From positions 3,066,001 to 3,130,000 of the forward strand of contig JAQPZY010001675.1 of assembly GCA_029931535.1 (NCBI GenBank): a stretch of DNA of 64,000 bases, written 5' to 3'. Origin of the DNA: Margaritifera margaritifera. Lineage: Eukaryota > Mollusca > Bivalvia > Unionida > Margaritiferidae. The stretch's first letter is position 1. Each line of letters begins with the position of its first letter. The position numbers and the translations under genes were made by a program. Positions 10,340 to 21,404 of this stretch are shown in pieces. The notes below the pieces were generated by a model. That model saw only the letters and a list, made by a program, of their open reading frames with translations, was not told where the DNA came from and did no database searches.

Positions 10340-11340
10340 TGATGTCTGTCCATCTGTCTGTCTGTCTGTTACCAATTTTGTTTCTGTACTACAACTTGAG
10401 TTCTCCAGAATATAAAGTTACCAAACTTTGTGGATGGATTGCACTTGGGCTAAGGAAGAAGCCCATTGATTTTGTAATGAAAAGGTAAATGGTCAAGGCC
10501 ACTGTTACTGAAAGAAGAAAAATGGTTTATGCAAAATAACATTAGTTCTATATCATATACCTGAACCAAACTTTGTGCATTGCTTGCACTTGGGGGTAAG
10601 AAAGAAGGCTGTCAATTTTGGAGTGAAAAGGTTACAAATCAAGGTCACTGTGACTAAAAGAAGAAAAATGGTTTCTGCATAATAACATTAGTTCTACATC
10701 ATAGACTTGGACCAAACTGTGTGGATGGCTTGCACTTGGGTAAGGAAGAAGCCTATTGATAGTGGGGTCAAAGGTAAATGTCACTCTCTTAAACACAAAG
10801 AAAAATAGTTTCTGCGAATTTAAATTTTAGTTCTCGACCATGTACCTTAACCAAAGTTTGTGGATGACTGACACATTGGGTAAGAAAGAAGCCTGTTGAT
10901 TTTGGAGTCAAGAGGTCAAAGGTCTACACTTACTGTGACTGAAAGAAGAAAAATGTTTTTTGAATAATAACTTTAGTTTTAGAGCATGTACCTTGACCAA
11001 AATTTGTAGAGGGATTGCACTTAAGGGGCCCTGGATAGCTGAGTGGTCTAAGGCACTTGCCCTTACAGATCACTGACATCTCACCTCTGTCCTTTTGGTT
11101 TCGAGTCTCAGGCTCGGCCAACATGGGTATGTGAAAAAACTTGTCAGTAGCTTCCCATGGGTTGGTGGTTCTTCCTGGAGTTTTCTTGGGTTCTTTCTCC
11201 ACCAAATATACTGGCTGTCATGTATAGCCTATTGTGTGCTGAAAAATGGTGTTAAATCCACAACAACCAAAAAGAACTAAGTGACGCCTTCAGATAGCAA
11301 CTGAGGGCAATAATACCTCTTGTCATGGTACCCTATTGTT
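10340..11340 (+). repeat. ~140-bp tandem array (array F), split by a SINE
   Basis: A 'ctgtctgtctgttaccaatt' leader is followed by four to five diverged units holding 'ccaaactttgtggatggctt', 'gcacttgggtaaggaagaag' and 'gactaaaagaagaaaaatgg'. The last unit is interrupted by SINE C at 11027-11275. A second array lies at 46612-47240. Confidence 0.85.
11027..11275 (+). mobile_element. SINE family C, tRNA-Leu-like head
   Basis: The head has 'gctgagtggtctaaggcact' (A box) and 'ggtttcgagtctc' (B box) separated by a long variable-arm-like segment, as in class II tRNAs such as tRNA-Leu. The tail has 'cttcccatgggttggtggtt', 'ccaccaaatatactggc' and ends 'ggtgttaaatccacaacaacc'. It is a diverged copy of the 29768-30023 element, inserted into array F. 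Confidence 0.85.
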
Positions 11341-11341
11341 G

Positions 11342-12890
11342 GTACTGTTATAAAAATTAAATGAATGGCTTCATGTTCATTGGGTTCAACCCATTACTTA
11401 CTGTCATTGATAATATTAATAAAGTGTCCACTGCTTTGGACAATATTAATAACTGTTTATGCCATGTTCCGTAACTGGCAGTTGTGTACACCCATGGTAG
11501 CCAGTCAGGTCTACAATAGAAGTAATAAGGGGGGGGGGTATTCTTGTATCTTATGCAAGATGACATCTCAGATTAACACCATGGTGCTATGATTTTTTTT
11601 ATCTTTTTTTAAAGAATGGAAATATTGTTAAGTCAATTAAATGATATAATATTATTGCATGATCTGTTCTTCTTGGAATGATAAATGCTAATAGGTTATT
11701 TTGACCTACCCTCAGTGAAGTGCATTGTAGATGAGAATGGGTCGGCATATGCCAAAAAGGCTGGAGGTTGAAAGGACTACTGTTGTCAATCTTAAATTAG
11801 TGTCCTTTCTATATCAATTGCTAAATTAGAACTCACTAAAATTTAGAACCCCATTTATAGTCAAAATTACTGAATTTATATCGCATATCGCATACTATAT
11901 CGCATATCGCATACTTTTCACATCCTCAAATAAATGTTTTGAGATTCTACAGCAAAGTCAATTTCTGTGCAGAATTTTGTAAAACTTAATACAACTTTGA
12001 AAAGCAGATTTAAAGCAGAGCTTAGATGTCACTCTTTGAGTGAAGGGAAAAAAAATGTTTTTGGTCTGGGTTCAGGTCAAATATGGTACGGAGGGGTGTT
12101 ATTTTTAAGAGTAGATATGCATGAAAGAAAAAACAAATTGTAAATTCTTTCATTTTCACTTTGAGCAGTTTTTACATGAATATCAGAGAGTACAGACATT
12201 GGGTCCTTGAGAATTATTATTTAGCATATTTTACTGGAACTTCATGGATTGGTTCCTTGTATTATAGGAGTACATAAACCCTATGGGGCCATAGAAAGGA
12301 GGTTAAAAGTCACAGTGAACATTCATAATGTTGGTTTTAATTTAAATAATGAGGGTAGACTTCGTTGGAAGATACTGTAACTTTCCATGGAGGTCAGAAA
12401 GTTTGGTGGTGTCTGGTCTAAGGTGGTGATTATTATTTCCAAAAATGAAAAATTTGGTTTGTACATATGAAACAAATTTGACAGATACAGCAAACATGAC
12501 AGATCTCATTTACAGTGTGTTTGAAAGACATTCCTCCTGGATAAATTAAACTGGTATGCTTGATTCTGATGGTTCGAAGCCATGTATTATTCAATTTCTT
12601 TGGCTTTTTGTTATGTGAACTGCTGCAATGAAGATACGTTGTCAGCAAACTTGTTGGATGCGAAAAGGAGTTTATGAGAGCTAAGTGTTCTATCAGCAGT
12701 GAATGGGATCTGTTTTGCTCATTGGCTGAGATGATCATCCATAGAAAATATGTAACTTTTAACAGTGCATGCTTTTGTGGTACCTCTTGGGTTTTAAACT
12801 ATAATGTAGTCTGTAAATTGGCCTATCAAGATTTGCGGAGATGGACTGTTTGCTTGTATACTTCATCCATTATTTTTAAGTACAGATAAA
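11342..12890. other. Unassigned sequence
   Basis: Holds a small 'tatcgcatatcgcatac' duplication at 11880-11915 and an 'aatattaataa' repetition near 11400-11450. Small ORFs (11365-11592, 12433-12889) lack recognisable domains or clear splice context. Confidence 0.5.
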
Positions 12891-12954
12891 GTGATAACCT
12901 TTTGTACAGTCGTCATCGACTGATAACCTTGCTGATACATTGGTATATCATGCC

Positions 12955-13085
12955 ACCCCTCTTGAAAGGTTATTTAGTGCAGATGCTATGGAGGTAAAGT
13001 GTCTTGCTCAAAGACACGCCACAGCAACTGATTTGGGCTCAGGTCTGGGTAGGATTTGAACCCTCAACCCTATAATTTTGAGTCC
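12955..13085 (-). mobile_element. SINE B-like 5' fragment
   Basis: The minus strand shows B-box-like 'gggttcaaatcctaccc', a 'gcccaaatcagttgctgtgg' body and 'tgagcaagacactttacc', ending at 'gcactaaataacc'. The tRNA head is incomplete. Confidence 0.5.
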
Positions 13086-13145
13086 AGCAAATGAAATGTA
13101 TTCATTTGCTAATAATGTTGTTAATTAGAATTGTAACAATTACAT

Positions 13146-13205
13146 TAAAACACTAAATTAAATTAAATTAAATTAAATTACATTAAATTACATTAAATTA
13201 CACTA
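13146..13205. repeat. (AAATT)n / acattaaatt short repeat
   Basis: Five 'aaatt' units grade into three 'acattaaatt' units. Confidence 0.9.
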
Positions 13206-13432
13206 AAATGACTAGTCAGAGTTCTATTTCTATATTTGAAAGTTCTTGTTCTTAATGCAAGTGACTTTTGAAATGTACATGTCAGGCTCCAAACAGCTTG
13301 TAAAGTTTTCCTTGTGTTTTAAAACATGTAAATGAAATGGATTAAAATTTTAAACAATGTTCAAATCTTTCTTTGTTCTATTGTTCTTTCATCCTATGGC
13401 ACAGCTTGTGTTTTTTTGTTTTTTTAAATGAG

Positions 13433-13560
13433 TAATTTGGCTGATTATTTTCTATAATATTACACTGCAATTAATAATTTGGCTGATTATTTTCTATAAT
13501 ATTACACTGCAATTAATAATTTGGCTGCTTATTTTCTATAATATTACATTGCAATTAATA
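13433..13560. repeat. 42-bp unit, three copies
   Basis: The unit 'taatttggctgattatttt' plus 'ctataatattacactgcaat' occurs at 13433, 13475 and 13517 with very few changes. Confidence 0.95.
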
Positions 13561-13968
13561 TCATGGACTCTGGGAGTTCAAAATCATATTTGTCATGTGA
13601 CCTGCTGTGTCATTGATTGTATGCAGCTTTGTAAAACAAGCAACAAAGAACAGACCTGCTTGGGAATTAGAACCTTTATTTTGTATTTGAAAGTGATAAC
13701 AATAAAGTATGAAAATAGAATTCAAAACTGAATGAAATGACATGAACTGGATAATTTTCAAAGAAAGATAGTATTTTTTAGGGTTTTATGCACAATATAT
13801 CTATAAAATAATGTATATTTATTGTGCTGATTATGTTAATATTTAGAAAATTTAAAAGATAAATATATGAATTTGATTATTGCATTTCTTTATCTCCATG
13901 CTTTCATTGAAGTGCAGCTTGGGATATTTTAATACAGTCTGTACCTGCATGTGTAATGTCCTTAAAAT
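13561..13968. other. Unassigned AT-rich sequence
   Basis: Opposed short ORFs at 13549-13761 show no motif. Confidence 0.5.
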
Positions 13969-14084
13969 CCTCCTATGCTGTTAAAGCTAGACAAATGAAA
14001 CTTGGGTCAGTGTTAGTTCTATGTGTGTAGATTGTGCCAACATCTTTGTAATTTTCATCTTCAGGCTGGAAGAGTGCTCCCAGA

Positions 14085-14380
14085 TTAGAGGGGATTATAG
14101 GGCCAGTCTCTTCCCAGCAAGGAAGGGGCAGCTGAGCACTTCTCACGTTCAGAGTAGCATGCTGCACCCTCCCACAAGGGAGGAGAAGCACTGCATGCCT
14201 TATATTTTGGGTAGCATGTCACACCCTCCCATGAGGGAGGGGCTGCACTGCACCCATTACATCCTGGGTAGCATGTAGCACCCTCCCATGAGGGAGGAGC
14301 TGTACCCATTACTTCCTCTCTTGGTAGTGTCTCACACCCTTCTGAGTGGGAGGAGCAGCACCTCACCCATCACAGTGATG
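14085..14380. repeat. Palindromic 'ccctccc-atg-agggagg' repeats in DIRS leader
   Basis: Four to five units of about 60-70 bp each carry a 'caccctcccatgagggagg' hairpin followed by 'cacccattacatcctgggt'. Because the units are nearly self-complementary, long ORFs appear on both strands; I regard those as by-products. Confidence 0.8.
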
Positions 14381-14399
14381 GATCGGATGAACAAGGTTG

Positions 14400-14660
14400 C
14401 GGGATATTTATGTCACTGACCGGTTATTGACTGATCACTGGTCAGTGACCAATTACCAATCATTGATTGGTGCCTGTTCCGGTCACCGGTCAATGTCTGG
14501 TGACCAGGCACCGGATACTGGTCAGTTTGTCCCAGTGATTGGTCAGTGTCTGGTGACTGGTTGCCAGTCACTGGTCAGTTTGTCCCAGTGACCAGTCTGA
14601 TTGCCACCAGTCATTCTGTGCCAATCGCCGATCACTGTTCACCAGTCATCATACAGAGGC
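14400..14660. repeat. Degenerate 'actggtcac' short-word repeat in DIRS leader
   Basis: A dense run of words such as 'ggtcactggtcag', 'gaccagtc' and 'cactggtcagttt', many self-complementary. Equivalent tracts precede the gag-like region in copy 2 (28310-28510) and copy 3 (50255-50660). Confidence 0.8.
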
Positions 14661-14679
14661 CTCTTGATATGGTGATAGG

Positions 14680-15590
14680 GTTTGGACCAAGTTTCCTCCT
14701 CTCTCTACTTTACCGTCGTATCCTATGCAGGAATGGGAGTCTGCCCACAGGGGTTCAGAGTAGGGAAGGCGATTGGATCAGTATCCCCCACTTTCCTATT
14801 ATCCCTATGAATCCTTATGGGATGTGGGGCCCTCCACCTCAAGGGAATTCATCCTTCATGCTTCCATGGGTTACTGGACTCTGTACCCAGAGTAGAGGCG
14901 ATGCTGTGGCTCATGAACCACCATCAGCCCCTCGTCAGGTGGCATCAACCAGGAAGGCTGGAGGCATGCCATCATTACCATCTAGAAAAGACCAGCTGTC
15001 TCATCTTCCTACTGGAACTTCTAGTACATCCAGAGCCCTTACTCACCTAGGTCACCTTCATGACGGACATAGTGAGGCTTAGCCGTTCACCTGTACAGAG
15101 TGTGTTCGATGATGATGATGCTTTGTCAATCTTTGTTGACTCCAATGAGTTTGATGTGGAAGCAGCCCCATTGATGCCTCCTATCAGACCCACTACTTTC
15201 TCTCAGTTGGATGAAGTGGAGGAGATCTGGTCCTTTGATAAGGCAGTAAATAAAGTTTACCACCTCTTAACCATCAGGTGCACAGTCCAAGAAGATTCTT
15301 TCCAGTTTGGAAAAGATCTCAGGGACCAAAACCCAACCAGATCTTCTGCTTCTTCCTCATTCGTCCACGATTGAGAAAATCTCAGAGGATATTGCTTGGC
15401 AACCTATGGTCTCTGCCTCGAGCTACCAGTTACAATCCCCGAAGTGGCCTATTAAACCTCCCCAATTGGATTGTCTCAAGTGGATATTTCTACTGGAGCC
15501 TGGGCATACCTTCCAACAAAAACAATCAAAACTATTGAACAGAAAGCCCAGTTGTTAGTTACCATAGCTTCTCAGGATGATTCTGCGCAT
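14680..15590 (+). pseudogene. DIRS gag-like ORF, copy 1 (broken)
   Basis: Open frames at 14546-15082 and 15060-15374 overlap in different phases and together cover the first ORF of a DIRS element. The diagnostic piece is 'EEIWSFDKAVNKVYHLL' at about 15220-15265. It recurs as 'EETWSFDMTVNKVYCLL' in copy 2 (near 29070) and 'TFDKVVNKVYCQF' in copy 3 (near 51330). The product would be the structural, nucleocapsid-like protein of the element. A frameshift near 15060-15080 and another after 15374 disrupt it. The identification rests on repeat-to-repeat comparison and on position upstream of RT in copies 2 and 3. Confidence 0.6.
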
Positions 15591-15967
15591 GGCCATGTGA
15601 GGTACATGAGTGGACTGTGTCCTAATGACAATTCTCCACTCTATGGGACGATGTATTCACATCAAATGGACAAGGTTTTTTCGTCACAAAAAAGAGTGAG
15701 CTACGCAATAGTGCTACACAATAGTGATGGGTAAGTATTACATAATTAAAATTAGTTTTACCACCCAAAAGACTACATTACAGTCAAAAATTTAATATAA
15801 TCAAGATTAATTTATAATTAGAACATGATTATTTTTTCATGAACATAATCTTATAACTTGAACTGATTTGAAATTCCTTCAAAACTGAAGGATAAAGAGG
15901 CATTTAGTTCATTTTCGAGGGTTTTTGGAATTTGTATAAAGATTTCATGACTTCATTTTCACAATTG

Positions 15968-16056
15968 GTGACTGCGGTGTGTCCTTGGGCAAAGCATTTT
16001 ACTTAGTTGCCTTGGCAGTAGCCTACTTGTGTTGCTGTGCTGTAAAACACCAAACA
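15968..16056 (+). mobile_element. SINE B 3' half
   Basis: Contains 'ggtgtgtccttgggcaaagc', 'ttgccttggcagtag', 'cctacttgtgttgctgtgct' and 'gtaaaacaccaaac', the 3' part of family B. The tRNA-like head is missing. Confidence 0.75.
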
Positions 16057-16344
16057 TCTCATTTGCCATGTTGGTGTTTTCCAGCATGTATTGTGGTTCG
16101 ACAGGACATATAATGTTTATCACAATTAAAAGTTGAAGCTCAATATTAACACTTGAAAATAAATTGAAACTCTATTCATTGGCAGATAAATTACACAATT
16201 TATTTTATGCTAATCCATGAATTAGTGGATTTTCCAAGAGAAATAATTTCTAGTGAATTATCAATTTTAATTTTTCACTCAAGAACTTTTTTCAATAGAC
16301 ATTGACAACATTATGACCAAAGAATTCATTTGCAGTGTTGTAAA

Positions 16345-16415
16345 TCGTTTGGTGTAGTGGTTATCATGCTGACCTGCCATGCAAGAGAACCATGTTTGAA
16401 TCCCACTATGAACTG
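16345..16415 (+). other. tRNA-like sequence, pseudogene or SINE head
   Basis: A-box-like 'ggtgtagtggttatcatgc' and B-box-like 'gtttgaatccc' are spaced as in a tRNA with a central 'gacctgccatgc' loop region (Val/Gly-like). The outer acceptor strands do not pair, so a working tRNA is unlikely. Confidence 0.4.
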
Positions 16416-16653
16416 AATTGTTTTTTTGTTTTTTAAATTTTTTCTTCCAAGTAAGTGCTTTCCTGCTGTGAATTAGGGAAGAGAATTATGTTACTACTCA
16501 TATTTTCGGTGTGAATATATACAAAACACGACAGAACATAAATGGTAAACAGCTGATGTAAGAAATCTGCTACTTCAGTTTGCTATACACTTTATCTCGC
16601 CAACACGTTTGAGCATATAAAAAAAAAAGAAAATTTGCGTGTTCCGATTGAAT

Positions 16654-16716
16654 GGATATATTTCATCTCATGGGTGAAAAACTCTAGTATTTTCACCCAC
16701 TTGATGAAATATATCC
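16654..16716. repeat. Near-perfect 27-bp-arm hairpin
   Basis: 'ggatatatttcat...gggtgaaaa' and 'ttttcaccca...atgaaatatatcc' form inverted arms around the 9-nt centre 'actctagta', with one or two mismatches. No coding sequence. It is probably the core of a small foldback element. Confidence 0.85.
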
Positions 16717-16877
16717 GTTATTCACTTTTGATACAAGCAAATATCCTCTATATCACATGTGCTTTGGTTGGAATACAGCATAATTTAATACACTATATGT
16801 AGAATCCAATGTGGGCATGGGGATTTGGAATAGGCCTAATGTGTGCTTCTGCATGTGGTAAGAGGCAGCTAATGGAG

Positions 16878-17065
16878 GCAGGTGGGTCAGTGGTTAGTGG
16901 ACTTTCCACAGAATGGGTGTCGATTAGAATCCTACCATTGGATCAAACCCTGGTCTGCTGCCATGGTGTGTCCTTGGGCAAGGTACTTTATTCCAATTGC
17001 CTCAGCAGTAAATAACCTACTGTAAATAATCTATTTGTGTTGCTGTGGTAAAACCAAACCAAAGA
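16878..17065 (+). mobile_element. SINE family B, nearly full length
   Basis: A tRNA-like head with 'gggtcagtggttagtgg' and 'gattagaatcctacc' is followed by 'ggtgtgtccttgggcaaggt', 'ccaattgcctcagcagtaaa' and 'tgtgttgctgtggtaaaacc'. The A/C-rich 'aaaccaaaccaaag' end matches other copies. Confidence 0.8.
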
Positions 17066-17169
17066 AAACTGTATTTAGATCTAATGATATGAAAATGTCC
17101 ATCAACTACCCAACAAAAGAGAGCTAAATTGGAAAAGAAGAATTTGAATTGCAAGTTCAATGAAATTTT

Positions 17170-17944
17170 TCAGCAAAATGGTTACTCACATGTCACAAAA
17201 TCAATTCACATCAGTGGTTATTACACAAGATAAGGTAATATCTATCACCCAAACATTAATTAATATATTACAAAAGCTATATACAACCATACTTTGACTA
17301 CAGTAATGCTATTTAGTCAAACACTCTTTCATGCAAGAAAACAAGGCAACACCCCCAACTTAAGATCAATTTCAGCTAACCATCTTTCCATTCCAATAAC
17401 CAAATAAAGAACTCATCAAAATGTTTTCAATATTCAGGGCAACTAATCTGGAACAGAATCCCAAAAGAAATTAGAGAACGTGCAATACATTTCATTATAA
17501 TCTAATTCATTGGATGAAAGTGGAACCTGTTTGATTTGATAAAGACATTACAACTTCAAAGTATCAATTCTCAAACTCTTCAGCTTTGTTTCCTCACTAT
17601 TTATATATTGTATATACATAGTTGTAGCATGTTCTTATAACATTTTCTTTTTAAAAAGTTCATATCAAAATTTAGCTTATCATTACTTATTAATTATTTC
17701 TGCATAACTTTGTTTTTTGTTTAGTATGAACTTGTGTATTTTTTTTCACTAGTCTAAGAACTTAGTTTTATACCAGTATGTGCTTTTCTTTACTGTTGGT
17801 ACAACTATGTAACACGTATGTAAATATGTGAAAATTAATAGAAGGCTACAGTAAGGATTAGTTCCATGGAACTAATTGTGCCACCCTCTTTAAATAAAGT
17901 TGTTATTGTTATTATTATTATTATTATTATTAATATTATTATCT
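17170..17944 (+). mobile_element. LINE 3' end, second copy of the 275-1925 family
   Basis: Shares with the first copy the coding remnant ('ttatacaaccatac', 'gaaaacaaggcaacacc', 'ttcaatattcagggc') and the 3' terminus 'ccaccctctttaaataaag' plus a GTT/ATT tail. An internal deletion removes the stretch around the 'caaagtttc' region. All frames are broken. Confidence 0.85.
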
Positions 17945-18485
17945 AAAACTCTTTACTGTCATATCCCATATTGCAGAATAAGTCCCAATATTTAATAAAG
18001 TAACAAGCAGTTATAATGTGTATGAAAATAAAAAGTGGGATTAATTATCAGTATGTGCTTTTCTTACAAATGTAATTTCAAATCTTTTACATATGGTAGA
18101 TATGACTCTGTCACTCGGAAATGCATAATACACGGAAATACATGTGAATTTATTAAAAAAATTGGAATCAAAAGTAACCCAAAAGTTATTAATTACATTC
18201 CCAAAAGTAATTTAACTTATCAGTAATTGTTTGGCCCTGAAGTGTGAATTTGTAATTGTTATCACATTTTTAAAAGCAAGTGCAATTTGATGAATTATGT
18301 ATGAAAGTAATTGACCTCAGGTCTGCCCTAGGGTGGGGTTAGCATGGTAGGAATGATTTTACATAAAATTAAAAATAACTCCTGAGTTGTTTGTCTCACC
18401 TGTTTGAGAATTTGTATTTGTGATCAATTACCCAAGTGTCAAAGACTGGGCCTTCTAGGGCATGCCCAGGGGTCTTTCCCTACAT
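17945..18485. other. Unassigned AT-rich sequence
   Basis: The ORF at 18035-18226 shows no recognised motif. Confidence 0.5.
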
Positions 18486-18830
18486 GTCCAGAAGCTTATC
18501 CCTGGGTTATAACATAGAACTCACCGAGATCTCCACCATATAACCATATATACATTTAATGCACATGATAAAAACAAATATATACATGCAACTGACATTG
18601 ATCCCTACCCCCAGGGGCTTATACCTTTGGGTCATAAGTTGGAAACTATTGAGATCCCCACCTTGTAACCATGTATACACTTGGGCATGTGAAGACAAGT
18701 TTATACAGGCACAAAAATTGGTCCTCCCCCTCCCCCAAAACCTCCTGTACATACTAATTACTGGGCCTGAAAAGACAAATGCATACATGCAAATGACATT
18801 TGCCCCTGGGGCAGTCCTTACCCTTAGGGA
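18486..18830. repeat. ~127-bp diverged tandem repeat, about three units
   Basis: Blocks 'ggggcttatacctttgggt', 'ccaccntgtaaccatgtata' and 'acaaatntatacatgcaa' recur at about 18490, 18617 and 18740. The paired ORFs on the two strands follow from this. Confidence 0.75.
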
Positions 18831-18904
18831 TCCCAAGAAGCTCAAACTTTGGGGTGGAGATCACATGGGGGAAGCATGGAGATATGTGGTTTACAAACAT
18901 TGAA

Positions 18905-19297
18905 CGTTAGTTGGTATATGATTCAAATATAGATATAGACTCATGTGTTATCTACCATCAGTCCCAAAGTATTGGAGATATGATGAGTATGTTTAGAAAA
19001 GGGAAGGTTATTGATATGGATTCCAGGTGTATTTCTTAGTGGGCGATGTTATTTGTAAATATTGACAATTAACCCACACAGAGAATGCACGTCATTGTCA
19101 AATTATCCTTGGTGGAAGGTCTTGAGATAGCAATTACCTTGTGTGTGTCCATCTGTCCATACATCTGTATGTCTGTATGTCTGTCCACACCCTAGATTAG
19201 GATCACTATTAAAGATTTTTAGATAAACTCAATGTTAAAGGTTGTTGCTTTCCAGCTAAATAAAAAACACACTCAACAAAAAGGGGCCTTTTTTAGG
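18905..19297. other. Unassigned sequence
   Basis: Nothing recognised apart from a 'ctgtatgtctgtatgtctgt' run near 19165. Confidence 0.5.
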
Positions 19298-19301
19298 TTA
19301 G

Positions 19302-19336
<35 letters not shown>

Positions 19337-19935
19337 CTTTATTTAAAGAAGAAGCTCATTTGGTCAGCTGACCAATCTTCCATGAGGCCTTTTACAATTG
19401 CATGTAAATGTTGTACAATTTTTACAAGTTGTGGTGTCTTTAGACAACAATGCTATTAAAAACTAGATAATTGATCTACTCCTACTATAAAATATGTACA
19501 AGGCATTAAAGATGAGTACATACAGGATTCATACAAAGATTAGAACCTGTGTAAAACATTACAGGCAAGTACATAAAGAACATTGTTTTAAAGAGGAGTA
19601 GTACTGAATTACACAAAATCATACAAATGATTGTTTTGTAAATGTTGACTAAGAAACTTATTAAAACCTAGGGAAGAGGCAGCTGACCTTATATAGGGTG
19701 GAATGGAATTCCATAGTTTGGGTCCAGAAAATGCAAAACTCTTATTTATAAAACTCTGAATTTTGTTTAGGTAAATATAAATTCTTGTTTGAGATGGATC
19801 TCAGTTCATAAGTATGAACTTGCAATGTAGGTAGTTGGTATGTTACATTTGACTGAAGTGGATTTGACAACAAAAAGTGAGAATACTTCAAATGAGGTAT
19901 TTCTTATTAGCTTAGAAGTAAACCTATGTGGCCTA
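19298..19935 (-). mobile_element. LINE 3' end on minus strand
   Basis: A (TAA)n run at 19302-19335 is the tail of a minus-strand LINE. On that strand, around 19765-19640, the translation gives 'KSFAFSGPKLWNSIPPYIRS', the conserved C-terminal block of CR1/L2-like polymerases, followed by a short ORF end and an AT-rich 3' UTR. The RT domain proper is absent. Confidence 0.85.
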
Positions 19936-20204
19936 CACGTAGTATGTCAAATATTTTTCAGAATTTCACGTTATACCTCCGCTTTTTAGAACCAGGATTA
20001 TATGTGTAATAGATTCACTTTGTACATTCATTTATCTGTTCTCCCCATCAAGGTTGTAATTCATATTTTACTAAACAGGGGAATCCTGTATTAACATGCT
20101 TCATTATAACACGAATTTGAATTTAGCACAATTTTATCTTGGCTTTCAGTATTTTTGTCATAGATGCCCCTTATTCTCTGACATTTTACTTTTGCTGTTG
20201 GTTT

Positions 20205-20382
20205 TTTTAAATGGCATTTTTGACACATTATTGGCTACATCATGCCAAGAAAATGGGAGCTAAGTGACTTTCCCAATGATGCACTGAGGTAGCCAACCCA
20301 GGCTGACCTGGTCAGGCATCAAACCTCTGACTCTTCGATTACAAGTCCAGTGCCCTACCAACTGAGCTACCATGGCTTCCTC
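20205..20382 (-). mobile_element. SINE family A copy
   Basis: The minus strand begins 'gccatggtagctcagttggt' with B-box-like 'ggtttgatgcc', then 'ggttggctacctcagtgcat' and 'cacttagctcccattttc', and ends 'aatgtgtcaaaaatgccat'. Orthologous parts match 5448-5630 and 57775-57957. Confidence 0.85.
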
Positions 20383-20609
20383 TGTGACAGTACTCAAAAC
20401 ATCAGACAAGTTGATACACAAATGAAAATAATTATTTTAAATTTCAGAAACCTATAGCTTACAGAACATAGTTAATGTTCTTACAAACAATTCATTAATT
20501 TTTATCTAGCATGGAGCTGTCTAAATCCCAATTGTGATATAAATTGTCAGGTTAAAATATTATTACTACTATATCTTTGACTGGCATTTTGTTTATCCCC
20601 CCCTCCCCC

Positions 20610-20745
20610 CTCACATTCTTCATCAAATTTTGGATAATTTTTGCTATGCCATAATTTAGTACATAATGCATTCATGGAATTTTGGATAATTCTTGCTAAA
20701 CCATAGTTCAGTAAATAATGCATTGATCAAATTTTCAATCATTCT
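20610..20745. repeat. ~68-bp unit, two copies
   Basis: 'aattttggataattnttgct' and 'cataatttagtacataatgc' recur once, with a third partial copy. Confidence 0.8.
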
Positions 20746-21020
20746 CACTAAAATTCAGTTTGGTACATGAAGTGGTCAGCAGTTATGCACCCCAGCTACC
20801 AAATTTTAGCAGGGTTCTCCTGTACCTATTGGCATCAAACTTGCATTGCATTTTTGTTCCTTGTGGGATGAATGTGTGTTGCTCAGAAAAACGCATCGCT
20901 TTAACCTTCTCTTTTGTCTCAAATCAAGCAATAATTTTGTATATCGAAATCAAAATCATAATGCTTCCAAAATTTGTAATAATATTGTTCTTTGCATCAG
21001 CATTTGTGAATTTAGTTATA

Positions 21021-21111
21021 CAGCACTCCCTCATTATAATGCCTTTCATTATAATGATTTCTTTTATGAGGCATGTCTGCTCATGGATCCCATTTTATTA
21101 TGTAGTAGTAA

Positions 21112-21209
<98 letters not shown>

Positions 21210-21276
21210 CCTCATTATAAGGCAGTATACTCCATGGCTCACATGGACAACATTAAGCATATAATGAGGGAGTGCA
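21021..21276. mobile_element. Putative small TIR element with internal (TA)n
   Basis: Left 'gcactccctcattataatg' and right 'tataatgagggagtgc' are inverted, and a second inner pair 'cattataatg/cctcattataagg' lies inside. The (TA)n run at 21115-21204 fills the centre. The TIR words resemble pogo/Tigger-type ends; the target duplication is unclear. Confidence 0.5.
21115..21204. repeat. (TA)n microsatellite
   Basis: About 44 uninterrupted dinucleotide units. Confidence 0.98.
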
Positions 21277-21404
21277 CTTGTGGTATTCAGCCAAAATTAT
21301 GCTGTCATGTCTGTTAAATGTTTCCTACCTCTTACTCTTTTGGAGCTTTTTTTGTGATAGCCCTACATCTTAACAACTGTAAACCTTTTCTATCTTCAGT
21401 TCTT

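Larger units (their letters stand above)
13970..15770 (+). mobile_element. DIRS-like retrotransposon copy 1, internally deleted
   Basis: A GC-richer leader (14085-14660) and gag-like region (14700-15590) run directly into the element's 3' terminal sequence (15720-15765, 'gtaagtattacataattaaa'), which matches the end of copy 2 near 33505-33530. The RT, RNase H and recombinase parts are missing, so this copy lost roughly 4 kb. The leader contains repeated 'ccctcccatgagggagg' palindromes followed by dense 'ggtcac/ggtacc/cactgg' words. Confidence 0.7.

Noticed and set aside
14021..14366. Overlapping ORFs on both strands
   Set aside because: Produced by nearly self-complementary 60-70-bp units in the DIRS leader.
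18507..18903. Opposed 112- and 114-codon ORFs
   Set aside because: Both strands of a ~127-bp tandem repeat; similar words in both translations reflect the repeats.
20760..21317. 185-codon ORF with Tyr-Ile repeats
   Set aside because: Kept open by the (TA)n run; no recognisable domain on either side of it.
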